In this document: positions 8,619 through 18,195 of the stretch, piece by piece
How the letters are laid out: each line of letters opens with the position of its first letter
Numbering within the stretch: the stretch's first letter is position 1
Assembly: GCF_001552215.1 (NCBI RefSeq)
Contig: NZ_BCQT01000019.1
Location: 186,001 to 250,000 of the forward strand
DNA: 64,000 bases
Direction of reading: 5' to 3'
Source: Actinomadura macra NBRC 14102
Lineage (GTDB): Bacteria > Actinomycetota > Actinomycetes > Streptosporangiales > Streptosporangiaceae
Translations under genes and position numbers: made by a program
Notes under the pieces: model-generated
Told to the model about the DNA's origin: nothing
What the model saw: the letters and a program-made list of their open reading frames with translations, nothing else
Database searches by the model: none

Positions 8619-9797
8619 TCAGACGCCGGTGAAGGTGCGGTCGACGTCGGTGACGGCGAGGACGCCGTAGACGCGTCCGTCGGGTTCGACGAGGAGGTAC
8701 TCGGACGCGGGGGCGCGGCGGAGGGCGGTGACGAGGTCGTCGCCGGTGATGTCGGCGGGGAGGGTGAGGGCGTCCTCGATGCCGCGGGAGAGGTCGCCGG
8801 CGGAGATCCAGGGGCGGCGCTGGGGCGGGATGGCGGTGACGGCCTTCTCGCTGACGAGGCCACGGGGCATGCCGTCGTGGTCGACGATGACGAGGGCGCC
8901 GGAGTGGTCCTCGTGGGCGCGGCGGATGGCTTCGGCGAGGGGGACGTCGGCGGTGACGAGGGTGGCGCGGCGGGCGAGGCGGCGGGCCGACAGCAGGGGG
9001 ATGCGGTCGCGGACGCGTTCGGCTCGGATGGCCTGGGTGGCGCCAACCCAGATGAAGGAGGCGACGAGCGCGGACCACAGGAGGGCGAGCCAGCCGAACC
9101 CGGCGCCGTCGGTCTGGTAGGTGGCGAGGAAGGCGCCGGCGAGGAGGCAGGCGATGGCGACGCCGCGTCCGACCCAGCCGGCGAAGATGGCGCCGCTGCG
9201 GCTGCGTCCGGTGGCCTTCCAGACGGCGGCGCGGACGAGGCGGCCGCCGTCGAGGGGCAGGCCGGGCAGGAGGTTGAAGACGCCCACGAGGAGGTTGGCG
9301 AAGGTGAGGGCTTCCAGGAGGAGGAGGGCGACGTCGGGCAGGGTGAGGACGGCGTGGGCGAACAGGCCGAGTCCGGCCAGGACGAGGTTGACGAGGGGGC
9401 CGGCGAAGGCGATGAGGAATTCGCGGCCGGGGGTGGGGGCTTCGCGTCCGATGGAGGTCTCGCCGCCGAGGATGTGCAGGGTGACGGAGCGGACGGGCAG
9501 GCCGAGGACGCGGGCGGTGACGGCGTGGCTGAGTTCGTGGATGAAGACGGAGCCGTAGAGCAGGAGGGCGTAGGCGAACGCGACGGCGTAGCTCGCGGGC
9601 CGGTCGATGACGTCGTTGGCCTGGCCCTCGAACATGATTGTGACGAGGACTGCCACCAGGAACCAGCTGGGCGAGACGAAGACGGGGACGCCGAAGGGCC
9701 GGCCCATGAGGAGGCCGGGGCGGCCGGTGCGGTCGTCGTCGGAGCCGGGGTCTCCGGCGGGCGTCTTGCCCTCGGCGGGTGGCGCGCTGTGTGTCAC
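8619..9797 (-). CDS. M50 family site-2-protease-like intramembrane metalloprotease with CBS domains
   Basis: Multi-pass membrane zinc protease (392 aa). The zinc motif HELSH is at 87-91 inside a membrane helix, and the third ligand lies in NLLPGLPLDGGR. The C-terminal ~140 residues form a CBS-domain pair that probably binds adenine nucleotides and gates activity. A GTG at 9797 starting THSAPPAEG is preferred: it leaves an 88-bp gap to the divergent nuclease gene. The substrate is unknown; relatives (SpoIVFB/Rip3-like) cleave anti-sigma factors or membrane regulators. It lies just upstream of trmI on the same strand and could be co-transcribed. Confidence 0.9.
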   Translation of the reverse strand: MTHSAPPAEGKTPAGDPGSDDDRTGRPGLLMGRPFGVPVFVSPSWFLVAVLVTIMFEGQANDVIDRPASYAVAFAYALLLYGSVFIHELSHAVTARVLGLPVRSVTLHILGGETSIGREAPTPGREFLIAFAGPLVNLVLAGLGLFAHAVLTLPDVALLLLEALTFANLLVGVFNLLPGLPLDGGRLVRAAVWKATGRSRSGAIFAGWVGRGVAIACLLAGAFLATYQTDGAGFGWLALLWSALVASFIWVGATQAIRAERVRDRIPLLSARRLARRATLVTADVPLAEAIRRAHEDHSGALVIVDHDGMPRGLVSEKAVTAIPPQRRPWISAGDLSRGIEDALTLPADITGDDLVTALRRAPASEYLLVEPDGRVYGVLAVTDVDRTFTGV

Positions 9798-9885
9798 GTC
9801 ACCGATGCTACGGCCCCGTAGGGGTGGCCCGGCGCGGTGGCCCGGTTGCGGGATTTCGTCGGGGGTGTCGCCTACGCTGCTGGCC

Positions 9886-10790
<905 letters not shown>

Positions 10791-10803
<13 letters not shown>

Positions 10804-10822
10804 GACGATCTGTAGGACGATC
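10791..10822. repeat. 12-bp tandem repeat across a stop codon
   Basis: GGACGATCTGTA occurs at 10791-10802 and 10803-10814, followed by a partial copy GGACGATC. The repeat spans the stop codon of the RecB-like nuclease gene and, being 12 bp, keeps the frame, so a second TAG follows the first. It looks like a replication-slippage duplication. Confidence 0.8.
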
Positions 10823-10857
10823 GTGGTCTGCACCGGACGGAACCTGGACGGTGCTCC

Positions 10858-10880
10858 GGATCCTCCTTGGGGAGGACGAC
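10858..10880 (+). promoter_or_regulatory. Operator copy A upstream of the sensor kinase
   Basis: The 23-bp segment contains TCCTCC-TTGG-GGAGGA, a 6-bp inverted repeat, followed by CGAC. It matches copy B at 13226-13248 in 19 of 23 positions. It ends 45 bp before the kinase start. This is probably the recognition site of the linked NarL-type regulator or a shared promoter element. Confidence 0.55.
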
Positions 10881-10925
10881 AGATCCACGTACAGGAGGGG
10901 TCACGACCTGGCATGACCTCCTAGG

Positions 10926-12158
10926 GTGAGAGTCGTGTCACCCCGCATTCGTGGTCTTCGTACCTGCCGTGCCTGGCTGCAGTCGCGCCCGCTGGCCGCC
11001 GACGCGGTGCTGTCGCTCGGGCTGCTGCTGGTAGGGCTGCCGCAGTTGTTCGTGGAGGACCTTCCGCATGGGGAGGGCTACGAGCATTTCCAGTCACCGG
11101 ATCTGGTGAACGGGTTGCTGGTGGCGATGGTGACGATGGCGCTGACGTTCCGGCAGCGGTATCCGCTGTCGGTGCTGATGTTCATCGTGGCGGGCGAGTT
11201 GGCGATGGCGGTGCAGGACTATCCGCCGTCGGTGCCGGACGTGGTGGCGTTCCTGATCGCGGTGTACAGCGTCGCGGCGCACCGGGGGTTGGCGCACAGC
11301 GCCCTCGGCGGCGTGGTGGGCTTCGTGTACTTCGTGGTGTCGCTGGTGATGCTGCCGATCGACATGTCGCCGGTCGTGCTGATCACGGACGCGGCGCTGG
11401 TGGTCGGGGTGTGGGTGCTGGGCCGGAACCTGCGGCTGCGGCGGGCGTACTTCACGGAGTTGGAGGACCGGGCGGCGCGGCTGGAGCGGGCGCGGGGCAC
11501 GGACGCGCGGGCGGCGCGGATCGAGGAACGGTCGCGGATCGCGCGGGAGTTGCACGATGTGGTGGCGCACCATGTGAGCGTGATGACGGTGCAGGCGGGG
11601 GCGGCGCGGCGGATCATCGACCGGGACACCGACAGCGCGCGGGAGGCGATGTCGACGATCGAGGAGGTCGGGCGGACGGCGCTGAGCGAGATGCGGCGGA
11701 TCGTGGGTGTGCTGCGCACGGACCGGGACGTGGAGCAGGCGGGCCGGGAGCTGGCGCCGCAGCCGGGCCTGGGGGATCTCGGGGAGCTGTTGGACCATGT
11801 GCGGGAGACGGGCCTGTCGGTGCAGCTGTGGATCGAGGGTGAGGCGCGGACACCGTCTCCGGGGGTGGACGTGGCGGCGTTCCGGCTGATCCAGGAGGCG
11901 CTGACCAATACGCTCAAGCATGCGGGTTCGCAGGCGCGGGCCTGGGTCCGGCTGTATTACACCGATAACGACCTGACCGTGGAGATCGAGGACGACGGGC
12001 ACGGCACCGCGACGATCATGGCTGACAATGGGGACAATCCCGGGCACGGTCTGGTCGGGATGTATGAGCGGGTGGCGTTGTACGGCGGCGAGCTGCGGAT
12101 CGGGCCGCGTGTCGGTGGCGGGTTCGGCGTGCGGGCCCGGTTCCCCCTGGAGGCATAG
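10926..12158 (+). CDS. NarL-type sensor histidine kinase (HisKA_3)
   Basis: 410-aa membrane kinase. Residues ~22-168 hold about five or six hydrophobic segments with no large extracellular domain, a layout common in kinases that sense envelope stress. A linker coiled coil follows, then the HisKA_3 box IARELHDVVAHHVSVM with phospho-acceptor His210, and an HATPase_c domain with the N box EALTNTLKHAG and later GHGLVGMYERV. GTG start at 10926, with another GTG three codons later. The response regulator gene begins 96 bp downstream on the same strand. The linked exporter suggests antimicrobial or envelope stress sensing, but the signal is unknown. Confidence 0.92.
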   Translation: MRVVSPRIRGLRTCRAWLQSRPLAADAVLSLGLLLVGLPQLFVEDLPHGEGYEHFQSPDLVNGLLVAMVTMALTFRQRYPLSVLMFIVAGELAMAVQDYPPSVPDVVAFLIAVYSVAAHRGLAHSALGGVVGFVYFVVSLVMLPIDMSPVVLITDAALVVGVWVLGRNLRLRRAYFTELEDRAARLERARGTDARAARIEERSRIARELHDVVAHHVSVMTVQAGAARRIIDRDTDSAREAMSTIEEVGRTALSEMRRIVGVLRTDRDVEQAGRELAPQPGLGDLGELLDHVRETGLSVQLWIEGEARTPSPGVDVAAFRLIQEALTNTLKHAGSQARAWVRLYYTDNDLTVEIEDDGHGTATIMADNGDNPGHGLVGMYERVALYGGELRIGPRVGGGFGVRARFPLEA

Positions 12159-12254
12159 GTTGAGGATGAGCGGCGCGAGGCGAGGAGCTGGGACGATGGA
12201 ACCGAGCGGGACGGTGCGGCGGCGCGTGGCGGAACGGTGCCGCGGGGTGGACCG

Positions 12255-12935
12255 ATGAGCACGGTGCGGGTGCTGCTCGTCGACGACCAGCCGCTGCTGC
12301 GGACGGGTTTCCGGTTGATCCTGGAGGCCGAGGCCGACATCGCGGTGGTCGGTGAGGCCGGGGACGGCGCGGCGGCGGTGGAGATGACGCGGTCGCTGCT
12401 GCCGGACGTGGTGTTGATGGACATCCGGATGCCGGGGGTGGACGGGATCGAGGCGACCCGGCGGATCATCCGGGAGGAGGCCGCCTCGCATGACCCGAGG
12501 GTGCTGATCCTCACGACGTTCGACCTGGACGAGTACGTGATCGAGGCGGTGCGGGCGGGGGCGAGCGGGTTCCTGTTGAAGGACTCGCCGCCCGAGGATC
12601 TGGTGCAGGCGATCCGGATCGTCGCGGCGGGCGACGCGATCGTGGCGCCGAGCGTGACGCGGCGGCTGCTGGACAAGTTCGCGACGCGGCTGCCGGCGGT
12701 GCGTGACTCCTCCCCGCCGCCGGGGCTGGACACCCTCACCGAGCGGGAGCGGGAGGTGCTGTCGCATGTGGCGCGGGGCCAGTCGAACGCGGAGATCGCG
12801 GCGGAGCTGGTGGTGAGCGAGACCACGGTGAAGACGCATGTGGGGAACGTCCTGGCGAAGCTGGGGCTGCGGGACCGGGTGCAGGCCGTGGTGTACGCGT
12901 ATGAGACGGGATTGAGCCGCCCCGGGCACACCTGA
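12255..12935 (+). CDS. NarL/FixJ-family response regulator
   Basis: 226-aa two-domain regulator. The receiver (1-~120) has the acidic pair Asp10/Asp11, phosphorylation Asp56 in VVLMDIRMPG and the conserved Lys in FLLKDS. The LuxR-type helix-turn-helix (~158-215) contains LTEREREVLSHVARGQSNAEIA. ATG at 12255 is preferred over an in-frame ATG six codons upstream because family similarity starts at MSTVRVLLVDD and GGGGTGG lies just before it. It pairs with the kinase upstream. The stop codon lies inside the first unit of a 20-bp tandem repeat. Confidence 0.93.
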   Translation: MSTVRVLLVDDQPLLRTGFRLILEAEADIAVVGEAGDGAAAVEMTRSLLPDVVLMDIRMPGVDGIEATRRIIREEAASHDPRVLILTTFDLDEYVIEAVRAGASGFLLKDSPPEDLVQAIRIVAAGDAIVAPSVTRRLLDKFATRLPAVRDSSPPPGLDTLTEREREVLSHVARGQSNAEIAAELVVSETTVKTHVGNVLAKLGLRDRVQAVVYAYETGLSRPGHT

Positions 12936-13020
12936 TCCGCTCCGGGCACACCTGATCCGCTCCGAACCCATCTGATCCGCTGCCAGCCGATCTGACCCGC
13001 TCTGGCAGATCTGACCCGCC
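12921..13020. repeat. Five 20-bp degenerate tandem repeats
   Basis: Units begin at 12921, 12941, 12961, 12981 and 13001. The first two are nearly identical (CCGGGCACACCTGATCCGC core); later ones drift but keep CTGAYCCGC. The first unit includes the stop codon of the response regulator gene. Similar CTGRCCCT/GCGAATC fragments continue to about 13075. The remainder of the gap to 13413 holds operator copy B and the leader of the ABC transporter, with no gene seen. Confidence 0.8.
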
Positions 13021-13225
13021 CCGGCGATCTGGCCCTCGCGAATCGACCCTGGCGAATCTGACCCTGGCGGGTGGACCAAACCCTGGTATGACGCCGGTGG
13101 GTGCCCCGCCGGGCCGTTCTGGTGCTTTCCGGCCGGTCCTTGCCTGTTTCGGGGAGGGCCGGCCTTCGCGTTGCCGGGGTTCTCCCCTAGGCCGTACCTC
13201 CGGGGTACCCCCTCCTTTGTCACGG

Positions 13226-13248
13226 GGGTCCTACTCCGGGAGGACGAC
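13226..13248 (+). promoter_or_regulatory. Operator copy B upstream of the ABC exporter operon
   Basis: The segment contains TCCTACT-CC-GGGAGGACGAC and matches copy A (10858-10880) at 19 of 23 positions, including an unbroken 11-base GGGAGGACGAC. It lies 165 bp before the ATPase start codon. A second palindrome, GGGGTACCCC, sits at 13202-13211. Joint occurrence in front of both transcription units supports regulation by the linked two-component system. Confidence 0.55.
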
Positions 13249-13413
13249 GGGGTGGAGGTGCCCTCCTGCCAGGGTTGGAGTGGTAATTCCCTTCCTGGGG
13301 TGCATCTCACGGGCGCGCCGGACTCCTACTGTTTCTTACGACGGATCGCCGGGGGGTCAGGCGCGGTCCGGACACAGATCTCATTCCGCTTTCACCCGAA
13401 ACAGGGAGTTCAC

Positions 13414-14265
13414 GTGACGAACACCGCCCCATCGACCGCTGACGCGCACGCCGCGCCGGGGGCGGGCGATTTCGCCGCACGGGCGCATCAGGTCGCGAAG
13501 GTGTACGGGAAGGGCGACGCGCAGGTCGTCGCCCTCGACGGCGTGACCGTGGGCATTCCCCGCGGCCGCTTCACCGCGATCATGGGCCCGTCCGGGTCCG
13601 GTAAGTCCACGCTGATGCACTGCATGGCAGGGCTGGACTCGGTCGACTCCGGGGAGGTGTACATCGGCGACACCGAGCTGACGCGATTGCGCGACAAGCA
13701 GCTCACCCGGCTGCGCCGCGACAAGATCGGGTTCATCTTCCAGGCGTTCAACCTGGTGCCGACGCTGACGGCGATCGAGAACATCACGCTGCCCATGGAC
13801 ATCGCCGGCCGCAAGCCCGACCAGCAGTGGCTGGACGCGGTGATCGACACGGTCGGGTTGCGGCCGCGGCTCAAGCACCGTCCGACCGAGCTGTCGGGCG
13901 GGCAGCAGCAGCGCGTGGCGTGCGCCCGGGCCCTCGCCGCCCGCCCCGAGATCATCTTCGCGGACGAGCCGACCGGCAACCTGGACTCGCGGTCCGGTGC
14001 CGAGGTGCTGGGGTTTTTGCGGGACTCGGTGCGGCGGATGGGCCAGACGATCGTCATGGTGACGCATGACCCGTCCGCCGCCGCGTACGCCGATCAGGTG
14101 CTGTTCCTGACCGACGGGCAGATCGTCGACACGATGACCCAGCCCACGGCGGAGCGGGTGCTGGAGCGGATGAAGGGCTTCGAGGCAGGGCCGCGTCCCG
14201 GCGCGGGTGTTCCCGGCGCGGCCGGTGCCGCGGGCGGGCAGGGGCCGGGGGTCGCGGCGCGATGA
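13414..14265 (+). CDS. MacB/LolD-type ABC transporter ATP-binding protein
   Basis: 283-aa ATPase subunit. Walker A GPSGSGKS is at 58-65, the Q loop is in FIFQAFNLVPTLTA, the signature is LSGGQQQRVA and Walker B is IIFADEPTGNLDS. The Asn-Leu-Asp after Walker B is typical of the MacB/LolD/FtsE group. The last ~35 residues are a Gly/Ala/Pro tail. The GTG start has GGGAG five to six bases upstream. The permease start overlaps the stop codon (ATGA), so translation is coupled. Together they probably export or extract a hydrophobic compound or peptide using the mechanotransmission mechanism. Confidence 0.93.
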   Translation: MTNTAPSTADAHAAPGAGDFAARAHQVAKVYGKGDAQVVALDGVTVGIPRGRFTAIMGPSGSGKSTLMHCMAGLDSVDSGEVYIGDTELTRLRDKQLTRLRRDKIGFIFQAFNLVPTLTAIENITLPMDIAGRKPDQQWLDAVIDTVGLRPRLKHRPTELSGGQQQRVACARALAARPEIIFADEPTGNLDSRSGAEVLGFLRDSVRRMGQTIVMVTHDPSAAAYADQVLFLTDGQIVDTMTQPTAERVLERMKGFEAGPRPGAGVPGAAGAAGGQGPGVAAR

Positions 14266-16757
14266 TGGGCAAGGTCACGCTCCGCAATCTCGCGGCGCAC
14301 AAGATCAGGCTGGTGCTGACGGCCGTCGCGGTGATCCTCGGCGTGGCCTTCGTGGCGGGCACGCTGATCTTCACCGACACGATGAACAAGCAGTTCGACG
14401 ACCTGTTTAGCCGGATCGGCACGAACGTGGCCGTGGACGTGCGGGCCAAGAAGGTCGTCGACGGCGGCGACGACGAGACCGCCCCGGCGCAGCCGGTGCC
14501 GGCGTCGGTGCTGGCGACCGTGCAGGGGGTGGACGGGGTGAAGAACCCCGTCGGCAACGTCAACGGGTTCGCCGCGGTGGTGGGCCCCAACGGCAAGCTG
14601 ATCGGCGGCGGAAACGGTCCGCCGCAGCTCGGCGCGAACTGGACCGACTCCGGGTCCTTCGACCTGAAGTCGGGGCGGGCGCCGCGGGGACCCCATGAGG
14701 TCCTCGTCGACGCCGAGACCGCGGCCAAGGGCAAGCTCACCGTCGGCGGCACCGCCCGCGTCGTCACCTCGGGCAAGCCCCGGCAGATGACGGTGGTCGG
14801 GCTGATCGACGCCGGGGACCTGATGGGCGCCACCGTCACCGCGTTCGACACGCCGACCGCGCAGCGGCTGCTGCTGAAGCCCGGCTACTTCTCCGACATC
14901 GAGATGGGCTCGTCCGGCCCGTCCGAGACGGAGTTGCGCGACCGGGTGTCGAAGGTGCTCCCGGGTGGTGTCGAGGCCGTCACGGGGACGGAGCTGCGCG
15001 AGGAGACCAAGAGCGACGTCGCGTCGTTCCTGAACTTCTTCCGCACCTTCCTGCTGGTGTTCGCGCTGATATCGATCTTCGTCGGGGCGTTCATCATCTT
15101 CAACACGTTCTCGATGCTCGTCGCGCAGCGGACCCGTGAGCTGGCGCTGCTGCGCGCCATCGGCGCCGCCCGCCCGCAGGTGACGCGGGCGGTGATCGGC
15201 GAGGCGGTCGCGGTCGGGATCGTGGGGTCGACGCTCGGGCTGGTCACGGGGGCCGGCCTGGCGGCCGCGCTCCAGGCCGCGGCCGGTATGGACGGCGGGC
15301 TGACGTTCACCGCCACCCCGGTGATCTGGTCGTATGTGGTGGGCATCGTCGTCACGGTCGTGTCGGCGTACTTCCCGGCGCGGCGCGCCGCGAAGATCCC
15401 GCCGGTCGCGGCGATGCGCGACGACGTCGCGCTGCCGCAGCGGTCGCTGCGGATCCGGGTCGCGCTCGGGTCGCTGCTCACCCTGATCGGTGCGGGCCTC
15501 ATCGGGGTCGGGCTCGGCGGGGGCGGCGGCAGCCCGGTGGTCGCGGTGGGCGCCGGCGCGTTCGCGGTGTTCATCGGTGTGGCGATGCTCGCGCCGGTGA
15601 TCAGCGTCCCGGTGGTGCGGGTGCTGGCCGCGCCGTTCGCGAAGCTGCTGGGCACGCCGGGCCGGCTGGCGCAGCGCAACGCGCTGCGCAACCCGCGGCG
15701 GACCGCCGCCACCGCCGCCGCGCTGATGATCGGCCTGGCGCTGATCACCGTGGTGAACGTGATGGGGTCGTCGATGCGGGCGTCGGTGGACGCGCAGATC
15801 GACGGGCAGTTCGGCGCCGACTACCTCGTCGAGCCGAGCGGCGGGAGCGGCATCGACGACGCCACCGTCCAGAAGGTGAAGGCGACCCCGGGCGTGCTGG
15901 CCGCGTCGGCGACCTATCCCGGCAGGGCCAAGGTCGGCGGGGACAAGCTGGAGTACATGTCCGGTGACGTCGCCGCGATCACGAAGGCCGCGCGGCTGAA
16001 GATGGTGTCGGGCGGTTCCGACCTCGGTCCGGCCGGGATGATGGTGACCGAGAGCCTGGCCAAGGACCACGGCTGGAAGGTCGGCAGCAGCATCCCCGTC
16101 CAGTTCACCGACGGCAAGGTGCAGCAGCTGAGGCTCGCCGGGATCTTCGCCAAGAGCGACCTGATCGGCGGGACGGTCATCTCCCTGCCGGCGTACATGG
16201 CGCACACCGCCCGGCCGTCCGCCGACGCGATGGTGATTGACACGGCGAACACCGACGCGGCGACGAAGGCGGCGCTGGAGGCGACGCTGAAGGACTACCC
16301 GAACCTGGAGGTGTCCGACCAGGCGGCGTTGAAGGACAGCGCCCACAGCGAGGTGGACACGTTCGTGACGTTCCTGTCGGTGCTGCTCGCCATGTCCGTC
16401 ATCATCGCGGCGGTCGGTGTGATCAACACGCTGGCGCTGTCGGTGATCGAGCGGACCCGGGAGATCGGGTTGCTGCGCGCGATCGGCATCAGCCGCCGCC
16501 AGCTGCGCCGCATGATCCGGATGGAGTCCATCGTGATCGCGGTGTTCGGTGCGCTGCTCGGCATGGGCATCGGCGTGTCGTTCGGCGCGGCGTTGCAGAA
16601 CGCGCTGAAGGACAAGGGCCTGAGCGAGCTGTCCATCCCGATCGGCACGCTGGTCATCTACCTGGTGGTCGCCGCCGTGATCGGCGTGTTCGCCGCGCTG
16701 TGGCCGGCGTGGCGGGCCGGGCGGATGGACGTCCTGAAGGCCATCTCCACGGAGTGA
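14262..16757 (+). CDS. FtsX/MacB-type ABC permease with two core domains
   Basis: 831-aa integral membrane subunit. A first helix (~16-38) is followed by a periplasmic MacB-PCD-like domain, then three helices of an FtsX domain (~265-390) with TRELALLRAIGAARPQVTRA. Two linking helices, a second extracytoplasmic domain (~500-690) and a final FtsX triple-helix module with TREIGLLRAIGISRRQLRRM complete it. This duplicated layout is the usual actinobacterial form that works as a single-chain permease with the partner ATPase. It overlaps the ATPase gene by four bases. The substrate is unknown; two-component control suggests peptide or antibiotic defence. Confidence 0.93.
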   Translation: MMGKVTLRNLAAHKIRLVLTAVAVILGVAFVAGTLIFTDTMNKQFDDLFSRIGTNVAVDVRAKKVVDGGDDETAPAQPVPASVLATVQGVDGVKNPVGNVNGFAAVVGPNGKLIGGGNGPPQLGANWTDSGSFDLKSGRAPRGPHEVLVDAETAAKGKLTVGGTARVVTSGKPRQMTVVGLIDAGDLMGATVTAFDTPTAQRLLLKPGYFSDIEMGSSGPSETELRDRVSKVLPGGVEAVTGTELREETKSDVASFLNFFRTFLLVFALISIFVGAFIIFNTFSMLVAQRTRELALLRAIGAARPQVTRAVIGEAVAVGIVGSTLGLVTGAGLAAALQAAAGMDGGLTFTATPVIWSYVVGIVVTVVSAYFPARRAAKIPPVAAMRDDVALPQRSLRIRVALGSLLTLIGAGLIGVGLGGGGGSPVVAVGAGAFAVFIGVAMLAPVISVPVVRVLAAPFAKLLGTPGRLAQRNALRNPRRTAATAAALMIGLALITVVNVMGSSMRASVDAQIDGQFGADYLVEPSGGSGIDDATVQKVKATPGVLAASATYPGRAKVGGDKLEYMSGDVAAITKAARLKMVSGGSDLGPAGMMVTESLAKDHGWKVGSSIPVQFTDGKVQQLRLAGIFAKSDLIGGTVISLPAYMAHTARPSADAMVIDTANTDAATKAALEATLKDYPNLEVSDQAALKDSAHSEVDTFVTFLSVLLAMSVIIAAVGVINTLALSVIERTREIGLLRAIGISRRQLRRMIRMESIVIAVFGALLGMGIGVSFGAALQNALKDKGLSELSIPIGTLVIYLVVAAVIGVFAALWPAWRAGRMDVLKAISTE

Positions 16758-16770
16758 CCTCCTCCCCCAG

Positions 16771-16848
16771 GGCGCGGGCGCCGCACACCTCCCGCGGCGC
16801 CCGCGCCGCGACGCCCCGTACGGCCGCCAGTAGGCCGTACGGGGCGTC
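16771..16848. terminator. Double hairpin terminator between convergent genes
   Basis: Two perfect stems lie in tandem: GGCGCGGGCGCCGC (16771-16784) pairs with 16794-16807, and GACGCCCCGTACGGCC (16810-16825) pairs with 16833-16848. They separate the ABC permease from the converging MFS gene and should work in both directions. Confidence 0.85.
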
Positions 16849-16886
16849 TCGCGTCCCACAGTGGCGCCCCGTCCGAGCAGGCGCCT

Positions 16887-18128
16887 TCAGGTGGTGGCCG
16901 GGAGTGTGCGGGTGGTCAGGCGGGCCTGGTGCAGGGGGCGGCGCAGGAGCAGCGCCGTGACGAGCGTCGCGGTGCCCGCGCAGGCGAGGGTCTCCCCCAC
17001 CGGCAGTACCTCCGCCAGGCCGCCCAGCAGCACCGGGCCCACGCCCTGCGCGGTCATCAGGCCCGTCGACAGCAGCCCGAACGCCTGCCCGCGCCCCTCC
17101 TCCGGCAGCGCGTCCACGAACGGCCGCTGGATGCCGAGCTCGTAGGCGAACCCGCAGCCGCACAGCACCAGCAGCGCCGCCGCGGCCGCCGCCGGCAGCG
17201 GCAACGCGAGTGGCAGCAGCGGCAGCCCGAACGTCGCCATCAGCGGCACCGCGAGCCGCTCCCGCGCCGCCGGGCCCAGCAGCCGCGCCCCCGCGAGGTT
17301 GCCCAGCAGCATCCCCGCCGCCGAACCGCCTAGCAGCAGCGCCGCCACCCCGTCCCCGTATCCGCGGGTTCCCGCGTACGGGACGAGGAGGCTCTCGGCG
17401 CCGGCGACGAACGCCGGCGGCAGCCACTGCGCCAGCAGCAGCGCCCGCACCACCGGGTCCCGCAGCAGCCGCAGGTTCCCCGCCCAGCTGTCGCCCACCA
17501 CCGACCCGCCGGCCGCACGCGGCGGGGGCGGCAGGTCCGGCAGCCGCAGCCGCACCAGCAGCGCGGCCGCCAGGTGCCCGGCCGCCGCCGCCAGCAGCGC
17601 GTGCCGGGCCCCCACCGCCGCGACCGCGATGCCCCCGAACGCGAGCCCGAGCAGCTGCGCCGCCGCCGACGCCATCGTCATCAGCGACCGGCCCAGCACG
17701 TAGGCGTCACCGTCCAGGACCTCGGCGACGAGGCGGTTGGAGGCGCCCGCGAACACCGGTGTCGCGCACGCCACCACCGCGACCAGCGTCAGCGCCGCGG
17801 CGACCGGCATGCCCAGCAGGCCCAGCGCCGCCGCCGCGGCCGCCTCAAGGGCGTAGGCGCCCCAGATCAGAGGCCGGGGACGCAGCCGGTCGGCGAGCGA
17901 CCCCAGCAGCGCCCCGCCCGCGAGCTGCGGCAGGAACCCGATGCCGTAGGCGATCGCCGCGAGCAGCGGGGATCCCGTGTGCCCGTACACCAGCACCGAC
18001 AGCGCGATCATCCGCAGCGTGTCCGCGGCGATGGCCAGCGTCCGGCTGCCGAACAGCACCCGGAACCGTTGCTCGGCCAGCGCCTCCCGGTACCCGGCGC
18101 GCCGCTCCTTCCCCGTGGTCACCGTCAT
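16887..18128 (-). CDS. MFS transporter, probable drug efflux protein
   Basis: 413-aa membrane protein with about twelve hydrophobic helices and the short cytoplasmic loop GSLADRLRPRPLI between helices 2 and 3 (MFS motif A-like). The central loop (~205-235) is Pro/Arg-rich. It resembles the MFS group often annotated as macrolide- or multidrug-efflux (MefA-like), but no substrate can be read from the sequence. It is transcribed divergently from an ArsR-like regulator, with a palindrome in the 67-bp gap; the regulator very probably controls it. Confidence 0.85.
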   Translation of the reverse strand: MTVTTGKERRAGYREALAEQRFRVLFGSRTLAIAADTLRMIALSVLVYGHTGSPLLAAIAYGIGFLPQLAGGALLGSLADRLRPRPLIWGAYALEAAAAAALGLLGMPVAAALTLVAVVACATPVFAGASNRLVAEVLDGDAYVLGRSLMTMASAAAQLLGLAFGGIAVAAVGARHALLAAAAGHLAAALLVRLRLPDLPPPPRAAGGSVVGDSWAGNLRLLRDPVVRALLLAQWLPPAFVAGAESLLVPYAGTRGYGDGVAALLLGGSAAGMLLGNLAGARLLGPAARERLAVPLMATFGLPLLPLALPLPAAAAAALLVLCGCGFAYELGIQRPFVDALPEEGRGQAFGLLSTGLMTAQGVGPVLLGGLAEVLPVGETLACAGTATLVTALLLRRPLHQARLTTRTLPATT

Positions 18129-18164
18129 CCGGCCAGCCTCACGGGCCCGGCTCCGGAGCCGCGA

Positions 18165-18188
18165 ACCTTACGCCCTGTGCCGTAAGGT
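18165..18188. promoter_or_regulatory. Palindromic operator between MFS and ArsR-like genes
   Basis: ACCTTACG and CGTAAGGT form a perfect 8-bp inverted repeat with an 8-base spacer. It ends seven bases before the regulator start and 37 bases upstream of the MFS start, so it is well placed to control both genes. Confidence 0.65.
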
Positions 18189-18195
18189 CGGGGGT

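Noticed and set aside
8545..9078. Long upstream extension of trmI in the same frame
   Set aside because: Low-complexity Arg/Pro/His sequence overlapping the M50 gene; TrmI similarity starts after MSEPQPKPPS.
11094..13310. Minus-strand 738-codon frame opposite the two-component genes
   Set aside because: Arg/His/Pro-rich with no domain; the plus strand encodes a clear kinase and regulator.
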